Shown: in pieces, positions 36,301-45,219 of the stretch
How positions within the stretch are numbered: position 1 is the stretch's first letter
Layout: every line of letters starts with the position of its first letter
The notes under the pieces: generated by a model
Told to the model about the DNA's origin: nothing
The model's database searches: none
What the model saw: the letters and a program-made list of their open reading frames with translations, nothing else
Program-made: the position numbers and the translations under genes
DNA from: Lingula anatina
Lineage: Eukaryota; Brachiopoda; Lingulata; Lingulida; Lingulidae
Reading direction: 5' to 3'
Assembly: GCF_001039355.2 (NCBI RefSeq)
Contig: NW_019775574.1
Coordinates: forward strand, 203,058 to 263,842
Length of the DNA: 60,785 bases

Positions 36301-37606
36301 ATCGATCTTACTACAGACAGAAATGCCATCAGGTGTGGGACCATAAATTAAGGCCAAGGGTGTCCATAGCGGACATACTTAACAGCAATCTTAAAGTAGA
36401 AAAAACTGTGGGGCAAAAATGATACTTCAAAAAAGCAAAAAAGTTACATACAAAAAAGAGGAGTCGACAATCGTAACGCCTTCTTCTACTTAGGTTTCTT
36501 TGGAATTAACTGGGCAGTTCTCACATGACAATGCCCACATTAAGCCAATACTAGAGAGCTGATGATGTTGCAACCGCGTTCTTAAAAATGCCTTTATAGT
36601 AAAACTTAAAGGGAAAGGCTGCATTTCAAAGCAAAGTACATGTGTTGTTCGTCTTTATCTCACGGTGACATACATAAGTGTCTACTTTCTTTATGAGAAA
36701 ACCTTAATCACAGTATGATGGAATCCCGCTCAGGTAGAGTCAGGGAAGAGGGTGTGATTATTAGATGCTGGGAAAACTTAAATTTTACGTTTGCCCTAGC
36801 TTAACAATATTGTTGTTAGTTTTACAACCACTTAAAAATCTATTCCCTTTGAATCTGTATCAAGTAAACGATAGTGTTCAATCAAAGACGTAATTTCCAA
36901 ACCATTACAGAGGGACGATGTTGAATAGTCAAATGTATTATTCTAACATATTAAATTACGATGATGCCAGTGTGTTTTATTACAAAAGTTGCGTCTCAGA
37001 ATATTCTTTGTTACCCCACACACTACCAACACAATGGCAGTGGTGTCTCATGACAGTTAGAAGGACTAAAAACGCCTTCTGTGACCACCGTTTATCGTAG
37101 GAAAAAGATAGATTTAGGCTAAGAAAAATTAGTCCATCTATTAAATTTTATAATATATTTAGCCTCTGAAGGTCCTGTTATATGAACACTATGGTTGATG
37201 TCTTCAAACAATGAACGGTACATAGAGAAAAGTACGGATTATGCCTTAAGTGAAGTAAAGTAAATAAACCAGTAGTCATGAGCTTTGGACATAAAAGGTG
37301 ATTTATGACCAACCCAGACTGCATACACCCGTCGCTTCTGTTGATAATAACTAGTTTTTACACAATATTGACCTAATCTGTCTTAACCGTGAGCATTATC
37401 TGTGAAATAACAAACCTGTGTATGCTATCCTAGTAGCAATATAACTGATCAAAGAAATGAGCGGGAAGAATCAAGGGCGTGGTCTTGACAGAATAAAAAA
37501 CATTACCTAGCAAAACCCTTAGTGTTTAACGTGACAAAATTTACTACGGTATAACAAGAAGCCTCCAAAAACTTACCCTCAGCGCCCTTGCATCCATTAT
37601 CGCCAT
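16798..37606 (-). CDS. Giant membrane collagen with two IgGFc-binding domains
   Basis: Twenty exons join in one frame to a predicted 3004-residue protein: 37606-37577, 33127-33013, 32780-32739, 31775-30382, 29268-29259, 28979-25614, 25423-25118, 24885-24382, 24223-23945, 23766-23128, 22919-22911, 22649-22491, 22156-22121, 21933-20564, 20199-20187, 19899-19813, 19468-19370, 19174-19031, 18471-18358, 17096-16798. Domain order: signal peptide (1-27), multibasic linker (49-62), IgGFc-binding domain (63-527), collagen (530-2229), EGF (2232-2284), multibasic linker (2285-2296), IgGFc-binding domain (2297-2753), two Cys modules (2758-2819), EGF (2820-2867), partial EGF (2868-2905), transmembrane helix, tail. 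An in-frame TGA precedes the ATG. It should be a cell-surface trimer displaying FCGBP-type domains; ligand and function are unknown. I do not recognise a named orthologue. Confidence 0.85.
18188..18219. repeat. (GGT)n plus poly-G tract
   Basis: Five or so GGT units running into an unbroken G run on the plus strand, inside the intron between exons 20 and 19. Confidence 0.9.
18358..18471 (-). CDS. Exon 19: truncated EGF-like unit and Pro-rich stalk
   Basis: 38 codons starting DINEC with [10 protein letters not shown]. Only four of the six EGF cysteines are present. The third disulfide loop is missing and replaced by the stalk RDAIPPSPG. The acceptor follows a C-rich run and the donor is GTAAGC. 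Either this is a degenerate EGF used as a stem or an exon encoding the last loop was lost. Confidence 0.82.
19031..19174 (-). CDS. Exon 18: calcium-binding EGF-like domain
   Basis: 48 codons, phase 1 to phase 1: starts [16 protein letters not shown] and ends with [16 protein letters not shown] followed by LG. All six EGF cysteines are present. The second loop is longer than usual ([12 protein letters not shown]). Confidence 0.9.
19370..19468 (-). CDS. Exon 17: small Cys-rich module B
   Basis: 33 codons, phase 1 to phase 1. It includes [17 protein letters not shown] and ends NCIG. Same layout as exon 16, so the two are likely tandem duplicates of one module. No database-named domain is recognised. 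Confidence 0.75.
19813..19899 (-). CDS. Exon 16: small Cys-rich module A
   Basis: 29 codons, phase 1 to phase 1, with a [11 protein letters not shown] core and the ending DCCIG. I do not recognise a named domain. It aligns with exon 17: a C-x-C-x-V-G core, then Pro, then a closing C-I-G at the exon border. The short length and Cys density suggest a disulfide-stabilised extracellular knot. Confidence 0.75.
20187..20199 (-). CDS. Exon 15: 13-nt microexon (Pro-Ser-Pro-Pro-Gly)
   Basis: CCTTCTCCTCCAG between a CTGCAG acceptor and a GTAACC donor, phase 0 to phase 1. It matches exon 5 in position, phase and coding, although no collagen follows here. That makes it look like a leftover of an ancestral IgGFc-collagen junction. 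Confidence 0.75.
20564..21933 (-). CDS. Exon 14: IgGFc-binding domain 2
   Basis: A 1370-nt single exon, about 456 residues, phase 1 in and phase 0 out like exon 4. Conserved marks: MLMYLNN near the start, [45 protein letters not shown] and [14 protein letters not shown] at the end. Same family as domain 1 but clearly diverged. The pseudo-exon at 15462-15690 derives from this version rather than from exon 4. Confidence 0.92.
22121..22156 (-). CDS. Exon 13: multibasic linker before IgGFc domain 2
   Basis: A 36-nt exon, phase 1 to phase 1, encoding [15 protein letters not shown] fits the furin pattern R-X-K/R-R. It mirrors exon 3 (RIRR followed by QT), so the linker and its spacing to the IgGFc domain are conserved between both cassettes. 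Confidence 0.78.
22491..22649 (-). CDS. Exon 12: calcium-binding EGF domain
   Basis: 53 codons, phase 1 to phase 1, starting DVDEC and containing [10 protein letters not shown], the calcium-binding EGF signature with the D-x-[DN]-E-C entry and the N-T-x-G-S-[YF]-x-C core. The third disulfide loop is long before the final Cys. It is directly followed by the second multibasic linker. Confidence 0.9.
22911..22919 (-). CDS. Exon 11: 9-nt microexon
   Basis: GAGTAACCG between acceptor TTTTACAG and donor GTAAGG. It adds the residues GVT between the last Gly-Pro-Pro and the EGF domain and keeps phase 1. It is inferred from splice motifs and phase. Skipping it would also preserve frame, because nine bases are three codons. 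Confidence 0.6.
23128..23766 (-). CDS. Exon 10: 71 collagen triplets, helix C-terminal end
   Basis: 639 nt of Gly-X-Y, phase 1 to phase 1, acceptor GTTAAG and donor GTAAAT. Compared with exon 6 it has more canonical triplets and ends GPQGPPG, a plausible helix-capping or nucleation end. A (TA)n tract lies about 15 bases into the following intron. Confidence 0.88.
23945..24223 (-). CDS. Exon 9: 31 collagen triplets
   Basis: 279 nt of Gly-X-Y, phase 1 to phase 1, acceptor CATATTAG and donor GTAAGT. It holds a compact run of GPT, GST and GAT triplets and ends KGLKGNVG. Confidence 0.88.
24382..24885 (-). CDS. Exon 8: 56 collagen triplets
   Basis: 504 nt of uninterrupted Gly-X-Y, phase 1 to phase 1, acceptor CACTTAG and donor GTAATG. 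It begins [10 protein letters not shown] and has alternating GXT-rich and KGE/KGD-rich stretches. Confidence 0.88.
25118..25423 (-). CDS. Exon 7: 34 collagen triplets
   Basis: 306 nt of uninterrupted Gly-X-Y, phase 1 to phase 1, acceptor GATTAG and donor GTATCC. It continues the Thr-rich composition of exon 6. Confidence 0.88.
25614..28979 (-). CDS. Exon 6: 374 collagen triplets in one exon
   Basis: 3366 nt, exactly 374 nine-base units, with Gly at every third residue and no interruption seen. Threonine is very common at the Y position (GAT, GPT, GNT, GVT), lysine is also common there (GEK, GQK, GPK, GSK), and Pro at Y is rare. KGE and KGD pairs, which stabilise triple helices by salt bridges, are frequent. 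The exon begins and ends inside a Gly codon (phase 1). Its donor is GCAAGT, a GC-AG intron. Long antisense Pro-rich frames across this exon are shadows of the triplet periodicity. Confidence 0.93.
29259..29268 (-). CDS. Exon 5: 10-nt microexon (Leu-Pro-Pro-Gly)
   Basis: The bases CTTCCTCCAG sit between a pyrimidine-rich CAG acceptor and a GTATGA donor. Phase 0 in and phase 1 out is exactly what is needed to join the IgGFc exon to the first Gly codon of the collagen exon. Its counterpart after domain 2 is the 13-nt exon at 20187-20199. Confidence 0.75.
30382..31775 (-). CDS. Exon 4: IgGFc-binding domain 1
   Basis: One 1394-nt exon encodes the whole domain of about 464 residues. Family features are visible in order: [11 protein letters not shown] at the start, the repeated beta-rich segments, ISVFSGN, then [32 protein letters not shown] and the closing [14 protein letters not shown]. 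This is the N-terminal domain type of FCGBP (IgGFc-binding protein), found in many invertebrate secreted and surface proteins. Immunoglobulin binding cannot be assumed in an invertebrate; carbohydrate, mucin or microbial ligands are equally possible. The exon ends in phase 0 after the residues IVP. Confidence 0.9.
32096..32566. mobile_element. Inverted-repeat transposon, full-length copy
   Basis: The ends are AGCCTCGGTCACAACCGG and GCGGTTGTGACCGAGGCT, perfect except for one base, and AAA flanks both sides as a possible 3-bp target duplication. 471 bp, no transposase, GC-rich relative to its surroundings with many CGTGCG-like motifs. It sits in the intron between exons 4 and 3 of the membrane-collagen gene. 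Confidence 0.85.
32739..32780 (-). CDS. Exon 3: multibasic linker before IgGFc domain 1
   Basis: A 42-nt exon, phase 1 to phase 1, coding for [18 protein letters not shown] fits the minimal furin pattern R-X-X-R, so the mature N terminus may start just before the IgGFc-binding domain. Exon 13 has an equivalent multibasic linker. Cleavage is inferred, not shown. Confidence 0.75.
33013..33127 (-). CDS. Exon 2: signal peptide core
   Basis: Acceptor CATGTAG after a pyrimidine run, donor GTGAGT. It encodes the hydrophobic segment [16 protein letters not shown] and then an acidic, soluble stretch ending FPKGPLQDD. It ends in phase 1. The preceding intron is about 4.4 kb and contains an inverted-repeat element and a (TA)n tract. 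Confidence 0.75.
33257..33324. repeat. (TA)n microsatellite
   Basis: About 34 perfect TA units in intron 1 of the membrane-collagen gene. Confidence 0.97.
34008..34176. mobile_element. Inverted-repeat transposon, internally deleted copy
   Basis: Same termini and same last ~145 bp as the element at 32096-32566, but the block matching about 32120-32422 is absent. Flanked by TAA on both sides. At 169 bp it looks like a MITE formed by internal deletion. It lies in intron 1 of the membrane-collagen gene. Confidence 0.88.
37577..37606 (-). CDS. Exon 1: start of signal peptide
   Basis: Ten codons, [10 protein letters not shown], followed by a consensus GTAAGT donor in phase 0. The next exon supplies the hydrophobic core [14 protein letters not shown], so signal peptide and exon junction fit together. 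An in-frame TGA lies two codons upstream of the ATG. A second in-frame ATG (codon 4) could also serve. The short length makes it easy to miss without transcripts. Confidence 0.7.
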
Positions 37607-39906
37607 CAATCAGCTCTCTGTAAATTTCCAGTCGGGGCCCTCAATCCAGCATGCCCCAGTGAGGAGGAATGTGCGCCTGGAGTGGGATGCTTTTCCACTA
37701 CTCACTAGCTGAATATGAATGGGTCACGCCCTAGTAAAAAATTGCTCTGAAAAAAAAAGTAACTTTAGACAATATTTTCAAATGCTCTTTGGTTTTTCTT
37801 CGGGGGAGGGAGGTGAAAAATAAGTCCTAGACCCTGGTGCAAAGAGTTTTTTTGTCAAGATATGTGAGTAACGGTAGTAAATGATGAAAGGTATTTAGAG
37901 GGAAGACTTTTATGATCGCTCCAGGACTTCATTTTTAGGCTTCTTCCAAGGTTATAATTACTTTAACATTGTTGTATAAATTACAGAAGAACGCAGTGAC
38001 TCATTTGAGAATGTTTTATCATGTTTTTTGGGAAAGAAAAATAAGAAATACCTAAAGAGATAAAGGGACGTAGATGATATAATTTACGCTTTCTGTGTTT
38101 TGATTTTTCTTTAACCTGGGATTTCAGTGAACAAAATCCTCGTGTTATCTCCGATATCAGATTTATACACATGAGCCAATTAGCTCTCCCTTGAAGTAGT
38201 TCCAAATATTTTGCAATTATCTATCAGTAGGGGGGTAATCATTTCAGTCAAGTTTGCACGTAAAGTCACCTGGCCAGCCACGTCTAAGATGACGACGCTC
38301 GCTAAACCAGCTTAACAACTATTTTGACACGCCCTAGGCCGGCACCCGGTTGCTCCCATGCGTCATTCCCTCCCGACAACATAATAGAGTTCACATTAGG
38401 TAAAATGGGCACGCAGACACACGGTGGGGCTGCAGTTCAACTAGTTTTATGGTTCAGTAAAAGTGTAGCAAGTCTGTTCATTTTTTGGGTTCGTTTATGT
38501 TCCATACTGCTGCATTAATATAAATGTCATGAAAAGGTTGTCAATTTGAACAGGTTTTGTTTACAATTCACTTCATACCCTTACTCTTGCCAACATTTGT
38601 ATTGTTCCGCGATAATCGTTATACATGGCGGATTACTTTCCCCACTAGACTGTTTCTTTCGCTAGTTTTTAGTTCAACTTTTTATAGAAAAATAAAACAA
38701 CTTGATAGAATGCTTTACGTTGAACAATACAGAAGAGAAACTATTTACCAATTTTGTTTAATCTATTCGTCTTATGTTGAGTAAGTTATCCTCTGTAATA
38801 TATAACTTGATCAAAATCAAAAACTTGATAAAATAAAAACTTAGTAACTTTTCTGTAAACTTAATAGCTGTCGTGTCTTCTCTAATAATCTTTTAATATG
38901 ATAACGTTATCTGTTAAATGGTTTCCCGACGATTTAAACCGCCATCATTTATTGCTATAATGTATTTATGCGCCGGGAGATAGGTGATCAATGATGTTTA
39001 TCTATCAGTGTTTTCCACCATACAGTGCATTACTGTTAAAATTTCCAAAAAAAAAAAAACAATCATTAATGAGCGACTGGACGATTTGAACCCCTTAACC
39101 TAGCTCTGCCCGGTCAAACATTTTATACGTGACCATTGGTTGCCTCAGGGCACATTCACACTCACGCCCAATATCAAGAAAAAATGTCTTATTCCACAAG
39201 ATAAAAATTTGCCCATAATTCTTTTTAAATTTTGTAAGGCCCCACATCCTGTGGCATGATGAATTTACCTCGTAGAGAATACCTGACAATCAGTTAAAGC
39301 TACATCTCCGTGGATGTAGAATAATCCAAGGAAATAAAACAGTTTTTGAGAGCATTGTTAAACACAGTGAACACGATCATCAGGGCGCTCTCCATTAAAA
39401 CCGTATGGTTAATCGTTACTAAGGGCTATGGTTACCTTGACGACGCGCTATCGTGTCTCTGTCACGGTGCCAAAAACAGGTTAACAACTCAATTTTGACG
39501 AGTTTACTTCAAAATGAAGTAAGAAACTGACACGCCCGTATCGGTTTAGACACAGTTGAAGCTGATAGTTCGAGAAATACATAAGCCGATAGCAAATTTC
39601 TTCATTTGTTTCATTTCCTTAAAGAGGTTTGTAAGATCTATTACTGTTTATTTCTTTGGCCAATTATTATTGATCTTATGACGATAGACTAAAGTTCGAA
39701 TTTTAAGTGAATATCAAAGTTACGTCTTGCGATAAACTTCTCTTTACTAATGATTTAAATAGATAGCTTTATCTGTGATAAAAACGTGTTTAAGAAAAGG
39801 TGTGGCTTGTCACTTTTCTGCGTTATGTTTTACCTCAAGCGCACGGTAAAATAAAACTCTCGTTGACTTTGCCCAAGTGTCCATTTTTCACACTTCACAC
39901 ATCAAA

Positions 39907-39907
<1 letters not shown>

Positions 39908-39975
<68 letters not shown>
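39908..39975. repeat. (TA)n microsatellite
   Basis: About 34 perfect TA units. They create a spurious Tyr-Ile repeat frame. Confidence 0.97.
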
Positions 39976-39978
<3 letters not shown>

Positions 39979-41698
39979 ATGCTACATGCAACTCTGATTA
40001 TCAAAAGAAGCACGTTCTTTTCACCGCACCATCCGTCAAATTTTAAAAGTTACATTTTTATAAATGTTTATTTTTCTGCAGTACGAAAAACTCAAAAAGA
40101 GTCTTACCTGCTGCTAGGGAGCCCGTACGGAAAATCGCCACCCTACAACTCAGTATTCCGTTCCCTCCGAAACCACACCTTATAACAACTACAAGCAGCC
40201 AACACAAATCTCAATTCTTTTAAATGTGTTTCCCCGCCCCTTAAAAGAGCACCCACTAGAGTGGAAAGTGTAGGCCGGGGGCTTTGTTATTTACATATGA
40301 AAAACATATATTGTTGCCACTAAAAAGGAACATGCGGTGTTGTGATATTAAAACAGAGGCATATGTGTTCATGATTCGAAAAATGAGGAAAAATACCTTC
40401 ATTAGTAAAAATTCATATCATTTGTCAATGACATATGTTTCATCAATCTGGGATAAAATCTTCATGAATTGATTACAATCATGCATATGATGCTGCTGCC
40501 GTGACAGTTCATGTTATCATCTTACAAACTGGTTTTTTGACATAATGCTTAAAATATGAATGGCATGAAACGTGTATAAACCCCTACATATTATATACAA
40601 TAGTTGGCGGGCATAAATAATGAAACATATAATTATATTATGCTTCATCTATGTGACAAAATACCTTCATTTCGAGGCTTCATTTTTATATGCTATAATA
40701 GGCCTATCTATGTAAAATCTGTGCGCTACATTTACTGTTGTCTAAGGTTACGGTTTCATTAATCCCAAATTAACAGGAAAATCAATAAGATAAAACTTAT
40801 AAAGTTATTACATGTAACTGTCAGTGCAATTAAGGAGTCAAACAGTGTTAGGAGTCATACCAGTACGAAATTTGTTTTAGGCATGATGGGAAAATGACAT
40901 CGTCCCCTGGGTTCTTGTTAATAAGTTGATTTTAAATCAAAGATTTATTTTCCATGTCAATGATAACAGCTGCAAGCTGGACTTTGTGAGCTTTTCAAAT
41001 GTGACGAAACAGAAATTATATTTTTGGACATTTAGTATTAGAAGATGTGAACTAGTGCCCAAGGAGATATATTGAATATTCAATCGACAAAGTAGAATGG
41101 AAGATTTTTAGGTCACACAAAGTTGATCAGTACGAAGAGATTATTGTATAAAAAACCCTTGTATTTGTATGAAGAGAATAAACGTATAAAACTGCAAGTT
41201 GTCGGCTCTCACTACCCGGGTATAACAATGCGGCATGCGACTTTATCAGAATCTTTATTATATATATATATATATAACAATTGAAACATGAATATTAATG
41301 GCATAATTATAAGATTAATATCCCACCACCCCCATTATATCCTCACTTATTTCTTCACTTTGGATTGTAATGATTTTAATTGACTTAATTTTATATTATT
41401 AGTGATAAACAATTGCTACCACATGTTCTACTTTATTGAGTTCAATAGTTTAGCACATTTACACAATGCAGAAAGACAAAACTCTTATATAGTTACACAT
41501 CTTATTTTGGTAATAACTGAAATAGCAATTTCAGATAACAAATGGAAAAACCTACCGGGGCAAATAGCGTACATAACGTCACGTACATCAGATACATCAT
41601 ACATATTACCAAATTTCTTATCCACGTATCATTTAATACCATCTAAAAACGATGCAAAATATATCGACTTCGGGGAGATCCAGGAACCAGTGTAGGTC

Positions 41699-41731
41699 CC
41701 CCCCCCCCCACCACCACCACCACCACCACCA
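41699..41731. repeat. Poly-C and (CCA)n tract
   Basis: A C run followed by about seven CCA units; low complexity. Confidence 0.9.
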
Positions 41732-42775
41732 AGAGGTAACACTCGCTCTTGCAGCTATCCCAAAAACCTAGAAATCTTTGAGGAGCAGTTTTTTGTTTTT
41801 TTTTTAAATATTTTGATTGTTTGATGATCACAACACATGCTTTGATTGATTCTAGTTGGTGTATTTGCTCTCATTTTAGAAAGGAGGGGGGGTCAACCTC
41901 CTTTATGTCTTTTCGGGAGGGTAAGGGGGGTTCATTTCTGAATTGATACGCCGTCAGAGTTAAAAGACAGTAAGTGCAGTGGTTTTAAAGGTTTGCAATC
42001 TGACCAAAATGCTTTTCCAACAGCCCATACAGCACACATCATAGTACTTAAATTGATTGATAGTGCACGCGCATTGACACTTGCCCCATTATACTAATGA
42101 TACCTGTACCTGTGGGGGCCTAGAGCACGTTAGACTCCATTATGATGGACATTCATTGTTATTAATGTTTATGACAAGCAACAGGTTACGAAAAGGTCAC
42201 CTATTACGAGGGGAATCTCTCCGGACATATAGCTAATAGGTTTCTGATGGAGGTCGGTGTTCGCCTTCAGATGATATCTTCACTAATATTTGCCGTTCAC
42301 CTGTGCTTTCTTTCAGTCAATTGACTGTTGCTGCCTCGTTTACACCAGGCTGTCACCAGTCCACGACCACGGTGATCACGAATTTTTTTACCTCTCTCAA
42401 GCCTCGGTCATTCTCGGCATTTTCGCGCTTGCACTAGCCTCAAGCTGTCTTAAATGCTTAAAAGTAAATTTTTATTCAAAAGTTACGACAACCCGAGTGA
42501 TTTGGGAGTTTATTACATGTACAACCTGTGACACCCACTGGAGAATGTGAGACTTGTGAGACTTTGTTCGCCATAATGATACCCTCTCACGATGGATACT
42601 GGTTACAGGACTTGAAGAGTGAACAGTAATGAAGATCAAGAGAGATTGCTTGAGAGACTTAATCAAAATCTTTTGAACCTTGCAAAGCCAGAACGATTCC
42701 CTGCAAACAATGGGAGACAAAAATATTTCTCCAAGCAGAGACAATCACGATCTAAATATGGTATTAGTTATACTT

Positions 42776-42802
42776 ACACACACACACACACACACACACA
42801 CA
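42776..42802. repeat. (CA)n microsatellite
   Basis: About 13 CA units. Confidence 0.95.
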
Positions 42803-45156
42803 GGTAATTTGTCATAAACCCAAGTAAAAACAAATTATTTCCGCAAAAATTAATGCAAATTATGAAGAGGGCTTTTTATGTCTAACCTGACCCTGTGATG
42901 ACACATGGCAGCACTGATTTTTTATATCTCTTAAACTCTGTGACGCAAACGGTTACATTTTACGCTCCCTAAAGCCTTTTGATATGTAATAGAAAAGGAA
43001 CACGTGTTCATCGTGCCCATTTAAAAACCCCTCCCAAGTGACTGTTCTCATTACAAATTGTGCAAATATCTATGATTTTAATTCAACAGTTACCAGGGAT
43101 CAGCGATAATGTAATGTTTTACACATATTAGATACTTATAGATGCTTATATTATTTGTAATAGAAAGGCAGATTGTAACAGAAAGGCAGATTTTAAGGCA
43201 CATTAACGTCAGTTCCATTTTCCTGTTAAACCTGTTCTTAACGCACGTACATTGTTCAACAGTTTTAACAAGTGTTCTGATGTTCTTACCACAGGAAGGA
43301 GGAAATTACCTGAATCATCCTCTCTTTCGTAACCAACAAAGTTTTTTATTACTCGAGTGCTGACACCTGACCCCATTGGTTTTCTAGACCTCTGAGCCTC
43401 TGTAGACGACCCAGTGGTTGCATTTTTCTCCCTTTAGGCCCAATAATAGGTTCGAGTCATTTTTTTTTTCAACAAAAGCTTTCAAGCTCTTACAATAACC
43501 CGTGGGTTTTCTTTTATTCGAATCATCTTAGATATGCCTTAATGTGTCGGATGGGACACCCCTGAGGTTGTTTTTTGCAATTTTCCCCATTTTCAATGAA
43601 AAGCCTTTTATTTCGTTCCGGCCTCATAAGCAACACACACCCCAAATACACCTACTGTTACCAAACAATGGCGTTAGGTGATTTTAGGTATGTGGGAAGG
43701 CTGGGCCGCCAGCCACAAAACCGTGAGGAAACGCCCAAGCAAACAAAATATGACTTATCTTTTTTGTCAACCTCGGAAGTTCGTTCAACAATATTATAAT
43801 TGAGCTGTATGACTGCTTGGGTGTAGCCGTCAATTGGGAGGGGGCAGGCCAAAAGCATGTCAAAAGTCTGTAAAGGGACGTTGAACTACACCGTATTACG
43901 AACAGTACTATAGGAATAGAAATATATTTCTCCCGTCTGATACTACTGTTAAGAAATAAAGACACCGTAATCTTATATACTATTTAAGTGAACTTTATTC
44001 TAAGAATAAATCCGTCACTGTCTTTTTCAGAAAATAAAATGAGCAATGTATGTAGAAAAGACATCGTTTTCTTATACAAGACTGCAGTTTTATTTGGTTA
44101 CATTACAGCGCAAACGGCTTATCATTTGCTAGAACTTGCTATAAAGTTTTTAAAGGATTGAGAATTGTCTTCATATTAAGGATAAAAAATGTAAATAAAT
44201 ATACACTTTATAAAAAAAATTACAAGGGCCGGTTTTACAAACGAACTTTAGACTAAAAGTTGATCTTGACTTCAATACCAATACTTTGTTTTAATCAATT
44301 ACCTTAACCATGGATAAGCAGATAGCCAATGTTAAATAAACCTGCATGTATCATGTTAAAAACAACTAACCGACACTACCACTGCCACGGTCATCCATGC
44401 CCATGTGACTTCAAGGGTTGATTAATGTAACCCCTTGTTCCACGTTCTCTTTACTTTTAATACAATTACTTTTTAATCTAAAATGATCCTTTCAACCTTG
44501 TATTTTAGTTGTAATGTCTACAGAATAAATTTTTAGGGATTTTAGACTCTAAATAATTTTATTATATTCTTATTATTGATTTAATAGAAGACAAGTCCCT
44601 TGCAGTCAATCGAAGTAAGGTATACAGCATATCATCGGAGACGGCTAATTCTTTCTCTTGATATAACATTTTAGAGGATTTCTATGTACTTTTTTTCGGG
44701 TGAAGGTATATTTAAATATTTGGTCTTAAACGTAAAAGCTTTGTTCTCCCTTTCTAAAAATTTTCTATATATCTATTTATTTTTTATCCGATCGTGGGTA
44801 AAGATTCAAAATGAAAGCACTGACCTTTCGTCAGAAAAAATTCAACACTATCTGTGTTATGAAATATGTTGCAGCTAAACAGGGAGATAATCTATGTTTG
44901 CGTCAGATATATAGAGATAGTTTCCATGTAAAAGGCACGTTTTGTGTACAAAGCAGTGAAAGGTCTACCTAACGCAAGAATTTGTAGTTTAAAATAGAAA
45001 GCATATTGCCTAACTCATATCCGCTAAGATTAAATATAATCTCTTACTTCTTTAATTAAATTGTTTAGCTACTTAAAGACATGCAGACATTCAAGAGTCT
45101 TTATTCAAATAAATGTAGTGAAGCCACGTTAGTAACACCTAAAGATTTCTAGCAAA

Positions 45157-45219
45157 ATGTTTTATTTAAGATGGCTTATGTTTATGTGGTTTCTTTTGGA
45201 ATGTAGCATTCCATCTCAG
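45157..45219 (+). CDS. ADAMTS-like exon 1: signal peptide
   Basis: 21 codons from [23 protein letters not shown] plus Gln, ending at a GTAAGA donor in phase 0. The hydrophobic core and position fit a signal peptide, and the next TSP1 exon starts in phase 0. The upstream context is CAAAATG. An alternative upstream first exon cannot be excluded. Confidence 0.65.

Larger units (their letters stand above)
37607..45156. other. Intergenic region between divergent genes
   Basis: 7.5 kb separates the start of the membrane-collagen gene (minus) from the start of the ADAMTS-like gene (plus). It should contain both promoters, but I see no convincing TATA box or named element. No additional coding exon is supported. 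Microsatellites are listed separately. Confidence 0.5.

Noticed and set aside
39877-40185. Second Tyr-Ile repeat open frame
   Set aside because: Translation of the (TA)n tract at 39908-39975; no other coding signal.
41402-41695. 97-codon plus frame
   Set aside because: No recognised motif, ends at the poly-C tract, and no splice partners make it part of either neighbouring gene.
43448-43464. GGTTCGAGTC motif resembling a tRNA B box
   Set aside because: No cloverleaf, A box or acceptor pairing can be drawn around it.
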